DNA of 9,408 bases from JBBDRX01 sp040905245 (lineage in GTDB: Bacteria; Bacteroidota; Rhodothermia; Balneolales; Balneolaceae): positions 1 to 9,408 of the forward strand of contig JBBDRX010000027.1 of assembly GCA_040905245.1 (NCBI GenBank), read 5' to 3'. The translations under genes were made by a program, and so were the position numbers. The notes under the pieces were generated by a model. The model saw nothing but the letters and a program-made list of their open reading frames with translations. It was not told the DNA's origin and ran no database searches. Positions 1 to 6,526 of this stretch are shown piece after piece; positions within the stretch are counted from its first letter, which is position 1; the number at the start of each line of letters is the position of its first letter.

Positions 1-157
1 GGGTGGAAATATCGTTTTCCTGTAAAGCCCGATAGATAACCGGAAGGAATAGTACCGGTTGATGCAGGCAGAAGAGTATTCGTAAAAAGTTGTATCGAGC
101 TTGACATCAGCGTGGATATTTCGGAGACTACTGTCAGGTAACCAAACGGGGTCGGCC

Positions 158-1321
158 ATGAGACATACAACGCTTCATACCTTTACCATAGCTGTTGTCA
201 CTGCATTTCTGACAACGGGATGCTACACACAGGTTCAGACCGTCCATCCGGACCGTATTGGAAGCTACTACGACTCCGTTGAGCCGGCCGATAGAGATGC
301 GGCAAAGAGGGAAGGACAGGAAGCGGCGGTGGATAAACGTCTTTCCGTGGCTGGCACTGCTGACGATTCGAGATATCTGTATGGATATGAAGATGGTGTG
401 TGGGACGGGTATGACGATGGCTGGAGCGACGCGGAGCGGTACTATTTCCTGGACTACGAAGCGCGGGACTGGTATCATCGTTACGGCGCCTATCCAAGCC
501 GCTCCTATTCTCATGTGACCTATGTTTACAATGATTACTCACCGTGGGGTTGGCACCCGTACGATCGTTTTTATCATCGATACAGACCCTGGAGAACAGG
601 AGCACACTTCTATTTCGGGCTTGGAACGTACTATCATCATCCAATGGACTCCTGGTATGGCCGGGGATATGATTCGTATGGCTATCACTACCAACGATAT
701 CCGGCCTGGGGATATGGCGGGTACTACGGATACCCGTATGTTCATTCCGGGTTCTACTATTCTGGCTACCAAAGCAAGCGTGAACCGGAGCGGACCTACA
801 GAGTCCGGAGTTCCGGGCTCTCCGGAAGCGGAGTTTCCCGTGAGCAGAGAACCCGGAGTTCGGCTTCCACAGTTCGAACCCGGCGAAGTGATTCGACACT
901 TCAACAGAATACTGCCGGAACAAGAGTGCGTGGGACGACAACTGGCAGAACCCTGCAGCGCAGCCGTACTGAATCGGGATCCCGAAGCCGGGTAACCACT
1001 CGGTCGAGAGAGAACAACCGGGTCGGTGAATCCATCCGAAACCGGATTGAAACCCGTTCCGAGGGGTCTGGTGTGACGAGAAGTCCTGTGCGTTCGGTCC
1101 GTTCGAACAGATCAGCTGTACGCAGCCGCTCTTCTTCTGGCAATACTGTAAACCAGAACCGGCGAAGCAGTACCGATTCGTCCGTTCGAACTCCGACACG
1201 GACACGAACGCGTTCATCGGTGAACAGAAGCCGGTCTGTCAACTCTTCCTCACAATCTTCGACGCCCCCGCGTTCGTCATCCAGAGACCGTTCGGACTCT
1301 TCTTCGGGCCGCAGCCGATAA
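158..1321 (+). CDS. Putative lipoprotein with Tyr/Gly-rich middle and Arg/Ser-rich tail
   Basis: I do not recognise a named family. With the start at 158 the product is 387 residues and begins with a short basic n-region, a hydrophobic stretch and the lipobox-like LTTGC. Cys22 would be lipidated, although position -3 is Thr rather than the usual Leu. Residues 23-72 are charged. Residues about 73-204 are very rich in Tyr, Gly, His, Trp and Asp, including the partly repeated YEDGVWDGYDDGWSD. From about 206 to the end the chain is almost entirely Arg, Ser, Thr, Gly, Asn and Val, strongly basic and nearly without aromatics, so probably disordered. The same frame is open further upstream, but only the ATG at 158 places a signal sequence at the N-terminus. 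No strong Shine-Dalgarno is seen. The outer-membrane protein gene follows after 50 bases, so both may be envelope proteins. The function is unknown; binding of a polyanion by the basic tail is speculation. Confidence 0.75.
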   Translation: MRHTTLHTFTIAVVTAFLTTGCYTQVQTVHPDRIGSYYDSVEPADRDAAKREGQEAAVDKRLSVAGTADDSRYLYGYEDGVWDGYDDGWSDAERYYFLDYEARDWYHRYGAYPSRSYSHVTYVYNDYSPWGWHPYDRFYHRYRPWRTGAHFYFGLGTYYHHPMDSWYGRGYDSYGYHYQRYPAWGYGGYYGYPYVHSGFYYSGYQSKREPERTYRVRSSGLSGSGVSREQRTRSSASTVRTRRSDSTLQQNTAGTRVRGTTTGRTLQRSRTESGSRSRVTTRSRENNRVGESIRNRIETRSEGSGVTRSPVRSVRSNRSAVRSRSSSGNTVNQNRRSSTDSSVRTPTRTRTRSSVNRSRSVNSSSQSSTPPRSSSRDRSDSSSGRSR

Positions 1322-1360
1322 GTAAGCTCTTCTTCTCACGTATGGATAGCCGGGATTAGA

Positions 1361-1365
1361 GGAGG
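1361..1365 (+). promoter_or_regulatory. Shine-Dalgarno site fixing the start of the outer-membrane protein gene
   Basis: GGAGG, inside the longer purine run AGAGGAGGAAG, sits 6 bases before the ATG at 1372. The in-frame ATG at 1408, which would give a shorter and more typical signal peptide, has no such site in front of it. This supports 1372 as the start. Confidence 0.75.
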
Positions 1366-1371
1366 AAGTGC

Positions 1372-2952
1372 ATGCAAACGATAATAGTTAACCAGACGAC
1401 AACCCTCATGAGCTGGACCAGACGTTTCCTGATTACAGGAGTTCTCTTTTTACTATCCACACCGTTGTCTGCCCAGATGGCCAACAATCCCTGGACACAG
1501 AGCTATCAGGCGGTGCTGTTCGGGGACCAGCAGGTCTCACATGACCCGGTTACCCTGGTGATGCCGGGGGTGGCACAGATGTCCGGTTTCAGCAGCTATC
1601 TGGAGAACCCGGCATCGGCTGCGCTGGTCGAACAGAGTTTCGGATCCTTCGGAATTGCCTATCGGTCTGTTTCGCAATCGACAGCTTTTTTGAACCAGAG
1701 TCATAATCTGGGCGACAACCAGACGGGGGTGTCCAATATCGGATTCGCATACCGGTTCCCAACGGTGCAGGGACGGATGGTCTGGGGAGCTGGGTACAGC
1801 CAGCACTCCTACTACAACCGAGCCATGGGAATCGGAGGGTTCAACAGCGGAAGCAGCATCACCGATTTTTTCAAGATCCCCAACTCGGAGTACGCGGATG
1901 TCGCTTTTGACGCCTACGCTATTGATTACGGAGATGAGTTTGAAAATTGGGATGAATCCATTCTCCGGGTCGGATTTGAAAATTATGGAGAGTATCTGGG
2001 GATAGACCAGGAGGGAGAGATCTATCAGCGGGGGATGGCCGGGGATTACTCAACCTTTCTGGCTACCGAATTTCAGGAGAACCTGATGGTAGGGGTCAGT
2101 ATCGGCCTCCGGTCCGGACGGTACAGATATTCCAGAACTTTTCTTGAGGTGGACAGAGAGGGCCAGTACAACGGATTGATTGCTGACAGTGACGGAGACG
2201 ATGAACCGGATACCGATATCGATTCGATTCTTCTGAATGACGAAGTGCAGAGCGAATTTGTTTCGTTTGCGCTCCGGGCCGGGGCCATCTATCAAATCTC
2301 GGACCGGGTGAGTATTGGGGCTTCCTATACTTTTCCGTCCCGGTTATCTGTTGAAGAGGAGCTGGATGGCCGGATTATCTCTACCATGGACAATCTTGTC
2401 GAGTTTGAAGAAGAACTGCGGACCAGCTTCTCCTATACGGTCCACTCCCCCGGCCGGGTCCATTTGGGAGTGGCGTTGAATCCGCTGGAGAAAGTCTCTC
2501 TCTCCCTCTCCGGAGAGTATGTCGATCACAGTGGTACCGATGTCGGATTTGATGCGGAGCTGTTTGAGCAGGAGCGGAATGAGAATCGGTTTATCTCCGA
2601 CCATTACCGGGCCGTCTGGAACTTCCGGGGCGGTGTTGCGGTGGATCTGGCCGATGATATTACCCTCCGGGGTGGATACGGGGTCCGGCCTTCTCGCTTT
2701 GCAACCGGTGGAGTTCGTGAGGATCAATTTTCTCTGGGCCTTGGAATGACCGTTTCCGACGCGGCTCGTCTGGAGATCGGTGCCCAATATTCACGGTGGC
2801 GGGACGAGTTTTCAGTAGTCTATTCCTACACGGATTACGACTATTCCACGCTGCCGGACGAACCACCGGTTCCCCGTACGCGTGATGAATTTGCAAACCA
2901 GGATGGAAACCGAATCCAGGTACTGGCCACGTTTCAACTCTTTTTCAACTGA
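1372..2952 (+). CDS. Outer-membrane beta-barrel protein, OmpP1/FadL-like
   Basis: A 526-residue exported protein, probably an outer-membrane beta-barrel. The signal peptide has an unusually long n-region (residues 1-18, ending WTRR), a hydrophobic core at about 19-31 and a cleavage site LSA|Q after Ala34. The mature part is full of alternating hydrophobic/polar strands ending in aromatics, with many Gly-Tyr pairs, and closes with the strand VLATFQLFFN. An aromatic-ended last strand is typical of barrels recognised by the BAM complex. General layout and strand patterns (for example LRGGYGVRPSRF near 432-443) recall the FadL/OmpP1 group of hydrophobic-compound channels, but I see no decisive signature, so the substrate is unknown. 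A strongly acidic loop at 272-284 (DSDGDDEPDTDID) resembles a single calcium-binding thrombospondin type 3-like repeat. It follows the lipoprotein gene by 50 bases and converges with the SIMPL gene. Alternatives are a PorV/PorQ-like or other Bacteroidota-specific barrel. Confidence 0.75.
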   Translation: MQTIIVNQTTTLMSWTRRFLITGVLFLLSTPLSAQMANNPWTQSYQAVLFGDQQVSHDPVTLVMPGVAQMSGFSSYLENPASAALVEQSFGSFGIAYRSVSQSTAFLNQSHNLGDNQTGVSNIGFAYRFPTVQGRMVWGAGYSQHSYYNRAMGIGGFNSGSSITDFFKIPNSEYADVAFDAYAIDYGDEFENWDESILRVGFENYGEYLGIDQEGEIYQRGMAGDYSTFLATEFQENLMVGVSIGLRSGRYRYSRTFLEVDREGQYNGLIADSDGDDEPDTDIDSILLNDEVQSEFVSFALRAGAIYQISDRVSIGASYTFPSRLSVEEELDGRIISTMDNLVEFEEELRTSFSYTVHSPGRVHLGVALNPLEKVSLSLSGEYVDHSGTDVGFDAELFEQERNENRFISDHYRAVWNFRGGVAVDLADDITLRGGYGVRPSRFATGGVREDQFSLGLGMTVSDAARLEIGAQYSRWRDEFSVVYSYTDYDYSTLPDEPPVPRTRDEFANQDGNRIQVLATFQLFFN

Positions 2953-2971
2953 ACGGCCTCGGCTGTTACAG

Positions 2972-2996
2972 GGGGAGCCTGACCTGTCAGCTTCCC
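2972..2996. terminator. Hairpin between convergent genes, possible bidirectional terminator
   Basis: Bases 2972-2978 (GGGGAGC) pair with 2990-2996 (GCTTCCC) with one G-T wobble. After a bulged C, TGA pairs with TCA around a 4-base loop. The hairpin sits where the + strand barrel gene and the - strand SIMPL gene converge, and overlaps the last 10 bases of the latter. There is no T-run on either strand, so it is not a classic intrinsic terminator. It is called from position and structure only. Confidence 0.35.
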
Positions 2997-3661
2997 AGGT
3001 GAAATACGACAGTAACTGTGCTTTGAACCGGTATTGAGGCTTCAAAATCCATCATTGAGGCCGAGTCACTTCGCATTTCGGCCAGCTGGAATCCCTGTCG
3101 GCTATATGTCTGGTGTGATGTGTGAGTGACACTGTGGACCTTCTCTATACATCGTCCCAGGGCAGCCGCAATCTGGTTTGCCTGCTCCCGGGCTGTAGAA
3201 ATAGCAAGCTCCAGTGCCTCTTCTCGGGCTTTTTCCAGCTTGCTGGAGCTGAATGATCCCGAAAAACTCTCAAATCCGTTCTCGATCAGAGTCAGTTGAA
3301 TCTCTTCGAAACGGGAGAAGTCCGTAAGTGTCAAGTGTACGGACTGGCTGGTCGTAAATTGGCGTTCGTCCCGCATCTGCCGGCTGCCTACTGTAATGGG
3401 TTGAAACGGGCCGAGATCCTCTTCAAGGTTCAGATTCTGAATCAGATCGGCCAGAATTGACTCTTGTCGTTTATGTTCGCGGAACGCCTCTTTCGGATTG
3501 TTACGAGTTACAGTGATCTGGATCTGGAGGTTTACCAGATCCGCCGGAACCCGAATCTCGCCGGTAGCATCCAGTGTGATCTTGTCCCGGGTAACTTCCT
3601 GTCCGAAAAGGGGGGAGGCTGTGAAGCATACGATTGCAAGTAGAGTGAATAGAGATTTCAT
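2987..3661 (-). CDS. Exported SIMPL-domain (DUF541) protein
   Basis: A 224-residue protein of the SIMPL/DUF541 family, which includes periplasmic proteins such as E. coli YggE, linked to oxidative-stress tolerance but without an agreed biochemical activity. Residues 1-20 form a signal peptide (basic start, hydrophobic core, cleavage at about LFG|Q). The family pattern follows. A first strand GEIRVPADLVNLQIQI (34-49) has the usual Gly-x-x-x-Val-x-Pro-Asp-like opening. A middle part alternates strand and helix. The amphipathic helix KAREEALELAISTAREQA (144-161) runs into the ALG of the family signature, and a closing strand VQSTVTVVFHL ends the protein. Length is normal for the family. It starts 14 bases after the Dabb gene stop, so it is probably the last gene of the leftward operon. 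No clear Shine-Dalgarno precedes the ATG. Assignment to the family is firm; the cellular role is not known. Confidence 0.88.
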   Translation of the reverse strand: MKSLFTLLAIVCFTASPLFGQEVTRDKITLDATGEIRVPADLVNLQIQITVTRNNPKEAFREHKRQESILADLIQNLNLEEDLGPFQPITVGSRQMRDERQFTTSQSVHLTLTDFSRFEEIQLTLIENGFESFSGSFSSSKLEKAREEALELAISTAREQANQIAAALGRCIEKVHSVTHTSHQTYSRQGFQLAEMRSDSASMMDFEASIPVQSTVTVVFHLGS

Positions 3662-3675
3662 GGCCCGGTGGTTTC

Positions 3676-3987
3676 TTAAATATCCACGTAGTAGTCGACA
3701 TAGAGTCGCTTCTCAATAACTGAGTCGATAAACTTCACCGCTTTCTTGTGGTGCGGACTCCGTGTATACATCTGAAAATCGAGCTCATTTTCAAAATCAC
3801 AGATAAGAACCACATCCATAGCCTGGTCGTGGTCACTGTTGATTTGAATACCGACTTCTACATTTTTGATCTCTTCGATGCTGGTTTTTAACCCTTCCAG
3901 TATCAACTTCAGTTTTTCGGCATTTTTCTCTTTGGTGGCGCCTTCGGCCTCCTCTTTCAATTTCCACATCACGATGTGACGTATCAT
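3676..3987 (-). CDS. Dabb (stress-responsive A/B barrel) family protein
   Basis: A small protein of 103 residues that starts MIRHIVMWKLK, the hallmark first strand of the Dabb family (dimeric ferredoxin-like alpha/beta barrels). The remaining pattern also fits: a helix with repeated Glu/Lys at about 17-38, the strand VEVGIQIN, the strand DVVLICDF, a helix containing MYTRSPHHKKAVKFI, and a terminal strand DYYVDI. Some members are plant stress proteins or polyketide cyclases, but most bacterial ones have no assigned reaction, and none can be deduced here. There is no signal peptide, so it should be cytoplasmic. An upstream in-frame ATG at 3999 would add MEKT. I prefer 3987 because GGAG lies 6 bases before it and family members begin at this point. 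It lies 54 bases after the HU-LysM gene and 14 bases before the SIMPL gene. Confidence 0.85.
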   Translation of the reverse strand: MIRHIVMWKLKEEAEGATKEKNAEKLKLILEGLKTSIEEIKNVEVGIQINSDHDQAMDVVLICDFENELDFQMYTRSPHHKKAVKFIDSVIEKRLYVDYYVDI

Positions 3988-3993
3988 GGTCTT

Positions 3994-3997
3994 CTCC
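3994..3997 (-). promoter_or_regulatory. Shine-Dalgarno site deciding the Dabb gene start
   Basis: Read on the minus strand, GGAG (part of GGAGAAG) ends 6 bases before the ATG at 3987. It overlaps the alternative upstream ATG at 3999, which has no comparable purine run in front. This supports the shorter protein. Confidence 0.55.
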
Positions 3998-4041
3998 ATT
4001 CGTTTGGTTATTGATTTCTTCTTGCCCGTGGACGGAGTGTC

Positions 4042-5244
4042 CTATCGGTTTCGGGCAAACTGGAGATCGGTGTGATCTACCTGTTGCTCAATATTGTTCA
4101 ACAGGTTCGGACAGAAAGATCCGGCCGCCCATAGAAAATGGTGTGCATGAGCATTTTGTTGCTCTTTGTGCCATCGATATAAACCCAGATAACCGGTTGC
4201 GACAGATTTCCGTTCCTTTTTGTTCAGGTCCTGGCCGGTGGTCACTGGCAGGTACAGATCACTACCGGCAAGAATCAGGTTCGGTTGCTCAATCGACTGT
4301 TTGTTCAGCTGGTAAATCCATGGCCAGAGATAGGAATTGTCCAACCGTTCTCCTGCGATGCTCCAAAGAGTTTCCCCCTCTTTCACAAGAATACGTATTA
4401 TTTCGGTCTCTTCCATATCAGGCTTGGAAGAAGTCCGGCTGGACGGTTCAGTTACGATCTCTGTTTCAGCAGGGGAATCGGGGCTGGTGTCGCCGCCCGC
4501 AGGAGTGGGGTCGCTGGTTTGAATATAGTACAAAATCCAGATCAGCAGTGTGATAAATCCAACGATCGAGAGGATGGACCAGTAGATCCGTTCGTTCGTT
4601 TTTCGTCGATTGTGATTCCCGGCCCTGAGAGAGCTCCCGGCAGCTTTTGCAGTTAACGGAGAAGGTCGTTCGAGAATCAGCCGTTCCGGTTCGTCTCCGG
4701 ACGAAACCTTCTCATCAAGTTGAATAAAAAACGATGATTCCGGGTCCTTGCCACCCGGTCGCTCCCGGATGATGACTTCCCCGCTCCAGAGCTGCTCATT
4801 TTGATCCGGTTTGTCAGGTTTCTCGACTGTATCGCCTTCCCGAGGAGGCATACCTGGTGCCTTCTGTTCTTGTGACGCGGGGTCCTCTGCTTGCAGAGAA
4901 GGACTCTCCGCCGTCTCTCTACCCTGATCGACCGGGCGAGCTTCCAGGTGCGCATACGGTTTATTGACCTCTTCACGAAGAGCTTTATACGGCTTGAAAA
5001 CGACTCTGTAGTGAGCTGGTATTGTTATTTTTTCCCCCGTCTGAGGGTGTGTTCCACTTCGTTCTTTAATCCGGCGAAGTTCGAACTTTCCAACCCCGGA
5101 CATGGAGACCTCACCATCGGTTCGGAGTCCCGATTCAATTGAATGAACCAGCTCCCGGACAAAGCGTTCTGTAGCAGCCAGGCTGCTACCGGTACGCCCT
5201 GACAGGCTTTTAACTAACTCCCTGAACGAGATTTTTTCACTCAT
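4042..5244 (-). CDS. HU domain - transmembrane - LysM fusion protein
   Basis: A 400-residue multidomain protein. Residues 1-96 are an HU/IHF-type DNA-binding domain: N-terminal helices, the GVGKFEL turn (50-56), then the beta-arm with HPQTGEKITIP (66-76, keeping the Pro and Thr-Gly of canonical HU) and the closing FKPYKALREEV. Residues 97-210 form a low-complexity Pro/Glu/Asp-rich linker. A basic patch (NRRKTNER, 212-219) precedes one hydrophobic span at about 220-241, which by the positive-inside rule puts the HU part in the cytoplasm. After a Pro/Ser/Thr-rich stretch, residues 283-334 are a LysM domain (VKEGETLWSIAGERL, then LWPWIYQLNK, then ILAGSDLYLPV), of the longer kind seen in XkdP-like proteins and expected to bind peptidoglycan. 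A His/aromatic-rich tail follows (345-400). It resembles in logic the HU-CCDC81-SPOR proteins described in Bacteroidota. The start overlaps the preceding HU gene stop by 4 bases (ATGA), which implies translational coupling. Domain calls are strong; the role as a DNA-to-wall tether is inference. Confidence 0.9.
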   Translation of the reverse strand: MSEKISFRELVKSLSGRTGSSLAATERFVRELVHSIESGLRTDGEVSMSGVGKFELRRIKERSGTHPQTGEKITIPAHYRVVFKPYKALREEVNKPYAHLEARPVDQGRETAESPSLQAEDPASQEQKAPGMPPREGDTVEKPDKPDQNEQLWSGEVIIRERPGGKDPESSFFIQLDEKVSSGDEPERLILERPSPLTAKAAGSSLRAGNHNRRKTNERIYWSILSIVGFITLLIWILYYIQTSDPTPAGGDTSPDSPAETEIVTEPSSRTSSKPDMEETEIIRILVKEGETLWSIAGERLDNSYLWPWIYQLNKQSIEQPNLILAGSDLYLPVTTGQDLNKKERKSVATGYLGLYRWHKEQQNAHAHHFLWAAGSFCPNLLNNIEQQVDHTDLQFARNR

Positions 5245-5540
5245 GATTCTGGTGATTCTGACGGAATCGTTTTCATTTTCTCTTTGAGGCTTTTGGACGG
5301 AGAGAAGCTTGCAATCCGTTTGGGCGGAATGAGCAGGTCACAGTCGTAATGGGGATTATACATTTTCCGGACATCCTGAATTTCGGTCTGAAATGTCCCC
5401 AGCTCCGGAATAGTAAATCCGACTCCCTCTCCCAATCTTTCCGTCAGCTCTTCAGAAAACCGTGACAGCAATTCCCGGGTGTCTCGCTTGCTCAGCTCGA
5501 GTTGCTCTGCCAGTTGGTCAATCAGATCGCTTTGTGTCAT
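5241..5540 (-). CDS. Small HU-family DNA-binding protein
   Basis: A 99-residue stand-alone HU/IHF-like protein. The N-terminal helices (MTQSDLIDQLAEQL, then the acidic helix SRFSEELTERLGEG) match the HU dimerisation core. The turn ELGTF (46-50) corresponds to GxGTF of canonical HU. The beta-arm at about 51-77 keeps the Asn-Pro pair (N62-P63, the DNA-intercalating proline position), but the usual Thr-Gly after it is replaced by Tyr-Asp, and the arm contains a Cys (C67). The core ends with IPPKRIASFSPSKSLKEKM, parallel to IPxxxxxxFxxGxxLK of HU. It probably binds or bends DNA, and since HU proteins dimerise it may pair with the HU domain of the downstream fusion, whose gene it overlaps by 4 bases. 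The divergent arm suggests it is not the main nucleoid HU. No clear Shine-Dalgarno precedes the ATG. Confidence 0.85.
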   Translation of the reverse strand: MTQSDLIDQLAEQLELSKRDTRELLSRFSEELTERLGEGVGFTIPELGTFQTEIQDVRKMYNPHYDCDLLIPPKRIASFSPSKSLKEKMKTIPSESPES

Positions 5541-5581
5541 ATTCGTACTGTTGGAGTTTTACTATCACCAATAAACAAATT

Positions 5582-5609
5582 TTTGGGCACATTTTGAATG
5601 AGGCCCAAA
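5582..5609. repeat. Inverted repeat TTTGGGC/GCCCAAA upstream of the HU operon
   Basis: TTTGGGC (5582-5588) and GCCCAAA (5603-5609) are perfect reverse complements separated by 14 bases. This lies 42-69 bases before the HU gene start, a position suitable for a leader hairpin or an operator. No T-run follows on either strand, so it is not a typical terminator. Confidence 0.45.
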
Positions 5610-5615
5610 TGCCTG

Positions 5616-5652
5616 CCGGAATCCGGGCGTGAACGAAGCGAGAGTCCGGACT
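5616..5652. repeat. Nested CCGGA inverted repeats
   Basis: CCGGA-A-TCCGG (5616-5626) is an inverted repeat. Its right half TCCGG (5622-5626) can also pair with CCGGA at 5646-5650 around a 19-base loop, and the right end lies inside the perfect 10-base palindrome AGTCCGGACT (5643-5652). The GC-rich block contrasts with the flanking AT-rich sequence. It could be a dispersed intergenic repeat or a structured site; one copy alone cannot tell. Confidence 0.4.
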
Positions 5653-5785
5653 GTTTGATTGCTTGAAATGTTGAATTACCGGCCATCGGAGAGTTGAAGA
5701 GAGTTGGCCCTGATTATGAATTCAGCAAGGGAAGCCGTAATTTTATCTTCTTCTGGAAGTTTATGGCAAAACACTACTATTTATA

Positions 5786-5791
5786 GAGGAG
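5786..5791 (+). promoter_or_regulatory. Shine-Dalgarno site of folE
   Basis: GAGGAG lies 9 bases before the ATG at 5801. It favours this start over in-frame methionines at residues 13 and 41, and so supports an N-terminal extension on the enzyme. Confidence 0.65.
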
Positions 5792-5800
5792 CTGTTCGAA

Positions 5801-6502
5801 ATGAACCACGACAAAGAGGCTTTACACACAGTTGACATGGAGGATTTGACGCATGACGAGGTTGGAGACAACCATGTGATTACCTCTGTGGATACACCCT
5901 TACGGGACGATGCATTCGAAATGAACAAGGATCAAAAGATTGAAGTAATTCGTGATCACTTTAAATCCATTATGGAGACCCTTGGGCTGGACGTCGACGA
6001 CGAAAGCCTGAGTGGAACGCCATTACGTGTTGCAAAGATGTATGTGAATGAGATTTTCAGGGGCCTTGATCCTGCCAATAAGCCCGTTGCCAGAAAGTTT
6101 TCCAATGAGTACGAGTATGGTGACATGGTTGTGGAAAAGAATATTCAGGTTTCGTCCTTCTGCGAACATCACTTCTTGCCGTTTATCGGAAAAGCTCATG
6201 TTGCCTATATGAGTAGTGGAAAGGTGATCGGGTTGTCCAAAATCAACCGGATCGTCGATTATTACTGCCGCCGTCCACAGGTACAGGAGCGGCTTACGCT
6301 TCAGATAACGAATGAGTTGGTCGAGGCGCTGGAGAGTGAAGATGTTGCAGTATTTATTGAAAGCCGTCACTTTTGTGTATCCATGCGCGGTATTCAGGAT
6401 ACGGCCAGCAGCACGATCACCTCGGAATACCGTGGCGCTTTCCGGTCCGGTGAGGTACAGCGTCGCTTCCTGGATTATATCCGAACAGAAACAGAGATGT
6501 AA
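5801..6502 (+). CDS. folE: GTP cyclohydrolase I (EC 3.5.4.16)
   Basis: Converts GTP to 7,8-dihydroneopterin triphosphate, the entry step for folate and, in many bacteria, queuosine synthesis; the enzyme is a cytoplasmic homodecamer. All signatures are visible in the 233-residue product: GTPLRVAKMY (72-81), CEHHFLPF (121-128), VIGLSKINRIVD (142-153), RPQVQERLT (158-166) and HFCVSMRGIQD (190-200). By alignment with the E. coli enzyme (C110, H112, H113, H179, C181), the zinc ligands are C121, H124 and C192, with H123 and H190 at the other active-site positions. The first 40 residues, rich in Asp, His and Glu, are outside the conserved core and probably variable. This gene opens a rightward run; cysS starts 24 bases after its stop, with no visible terminator between them. 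It is the zinc-dependent IA type, not FolE2. Confidence 0.97.
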   Translation: MNHDKEALHTVDMEDLTHDEVGDNHVITSVDTPLRDDAFEMNKDQKIEVIRDHFKSIMETLGLDVDDESLSGTPLRVAKMYVNEIFRGLDPANKPVARKFSNEYEYGDMVVEKNIQVSSFCEHHFLPFIGKAHVAYMSSGKVIGLSKINRIVDYYCRRPQVQERLTLQITNELVEALESEDVAVFIESRHFCVSMRGIQDTASSTITSEYRGAFRSGEVQRRFLDYIRTETEM

Positions 6503-6526
6503 ATCTGTACGTTATCAGGCAACATC

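Larger units (their letters stand above)
5541..5800. promoter_or_regulatory. Divergent intergenic region between the HU operon and folE
   Basis: These 260 bases separate two oppositely transcribed blocks and hold no convincing gene. Promoters for both directions must lie here or be supplied from elsewhere, but I could not identify a -35/-10 pair or a Bacteroidota TTTG/TAnnTTTG pair with confidence. The half nearer the HU gene carries several inverted repeats, listed separately. The half nearer folE is AT-richer, as expected for a promoter. Confidence 0.55.

Noticed and set aside
1..39. Possible 3' end of an upstream gene (12 codons ending at the TAA at 37-39), followed by an AACCGG/CCGGTT inverted repeat at 38-60.
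   Set aside because: Twelve codons cannot be assigned to anything, and the other two forward frames also close within 40 bases. The 6-base stem has an 11-base loop and no T-run.
101..106. Perfect TTGACA hexamer upstream of the lipoprotein gene, a possible -35 box.
   Set aside because: At 17-base spacing the -10 position reads GAGACT, a poor match, and the probable phylum often uses a different promoter consensus.
868..885. A TTCGAACC stretch resembling a tRNA T-loop.
   Set aside because: No anticodon arm or acceptor stem can be built around it; it lies within the Arg/Ser-rich coding region, where similar TTCGAAC strings recur.
198..1217. A 339-codon open frame on the minus strand, with other long open frames inside the lipoprotein gene.
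   Set aside because: It mirrors the low-complexity, GC-rich lipoprotein coding sequence, shows no recognisable domain, and the sense frame has a signal peptide and coherent composition.
2344..2787. A 147-codon minus-strand open frame.
   Set aside because: It is a shadow of the outer-membrane barrel gene, with no start signal or recognisable domain.
4011..4656. Forward open frames of 180 and 123 codons.
   Set aside because: They are antisense to the HU-LysM gene, which has clear domains, and they encode nothing recognisable.
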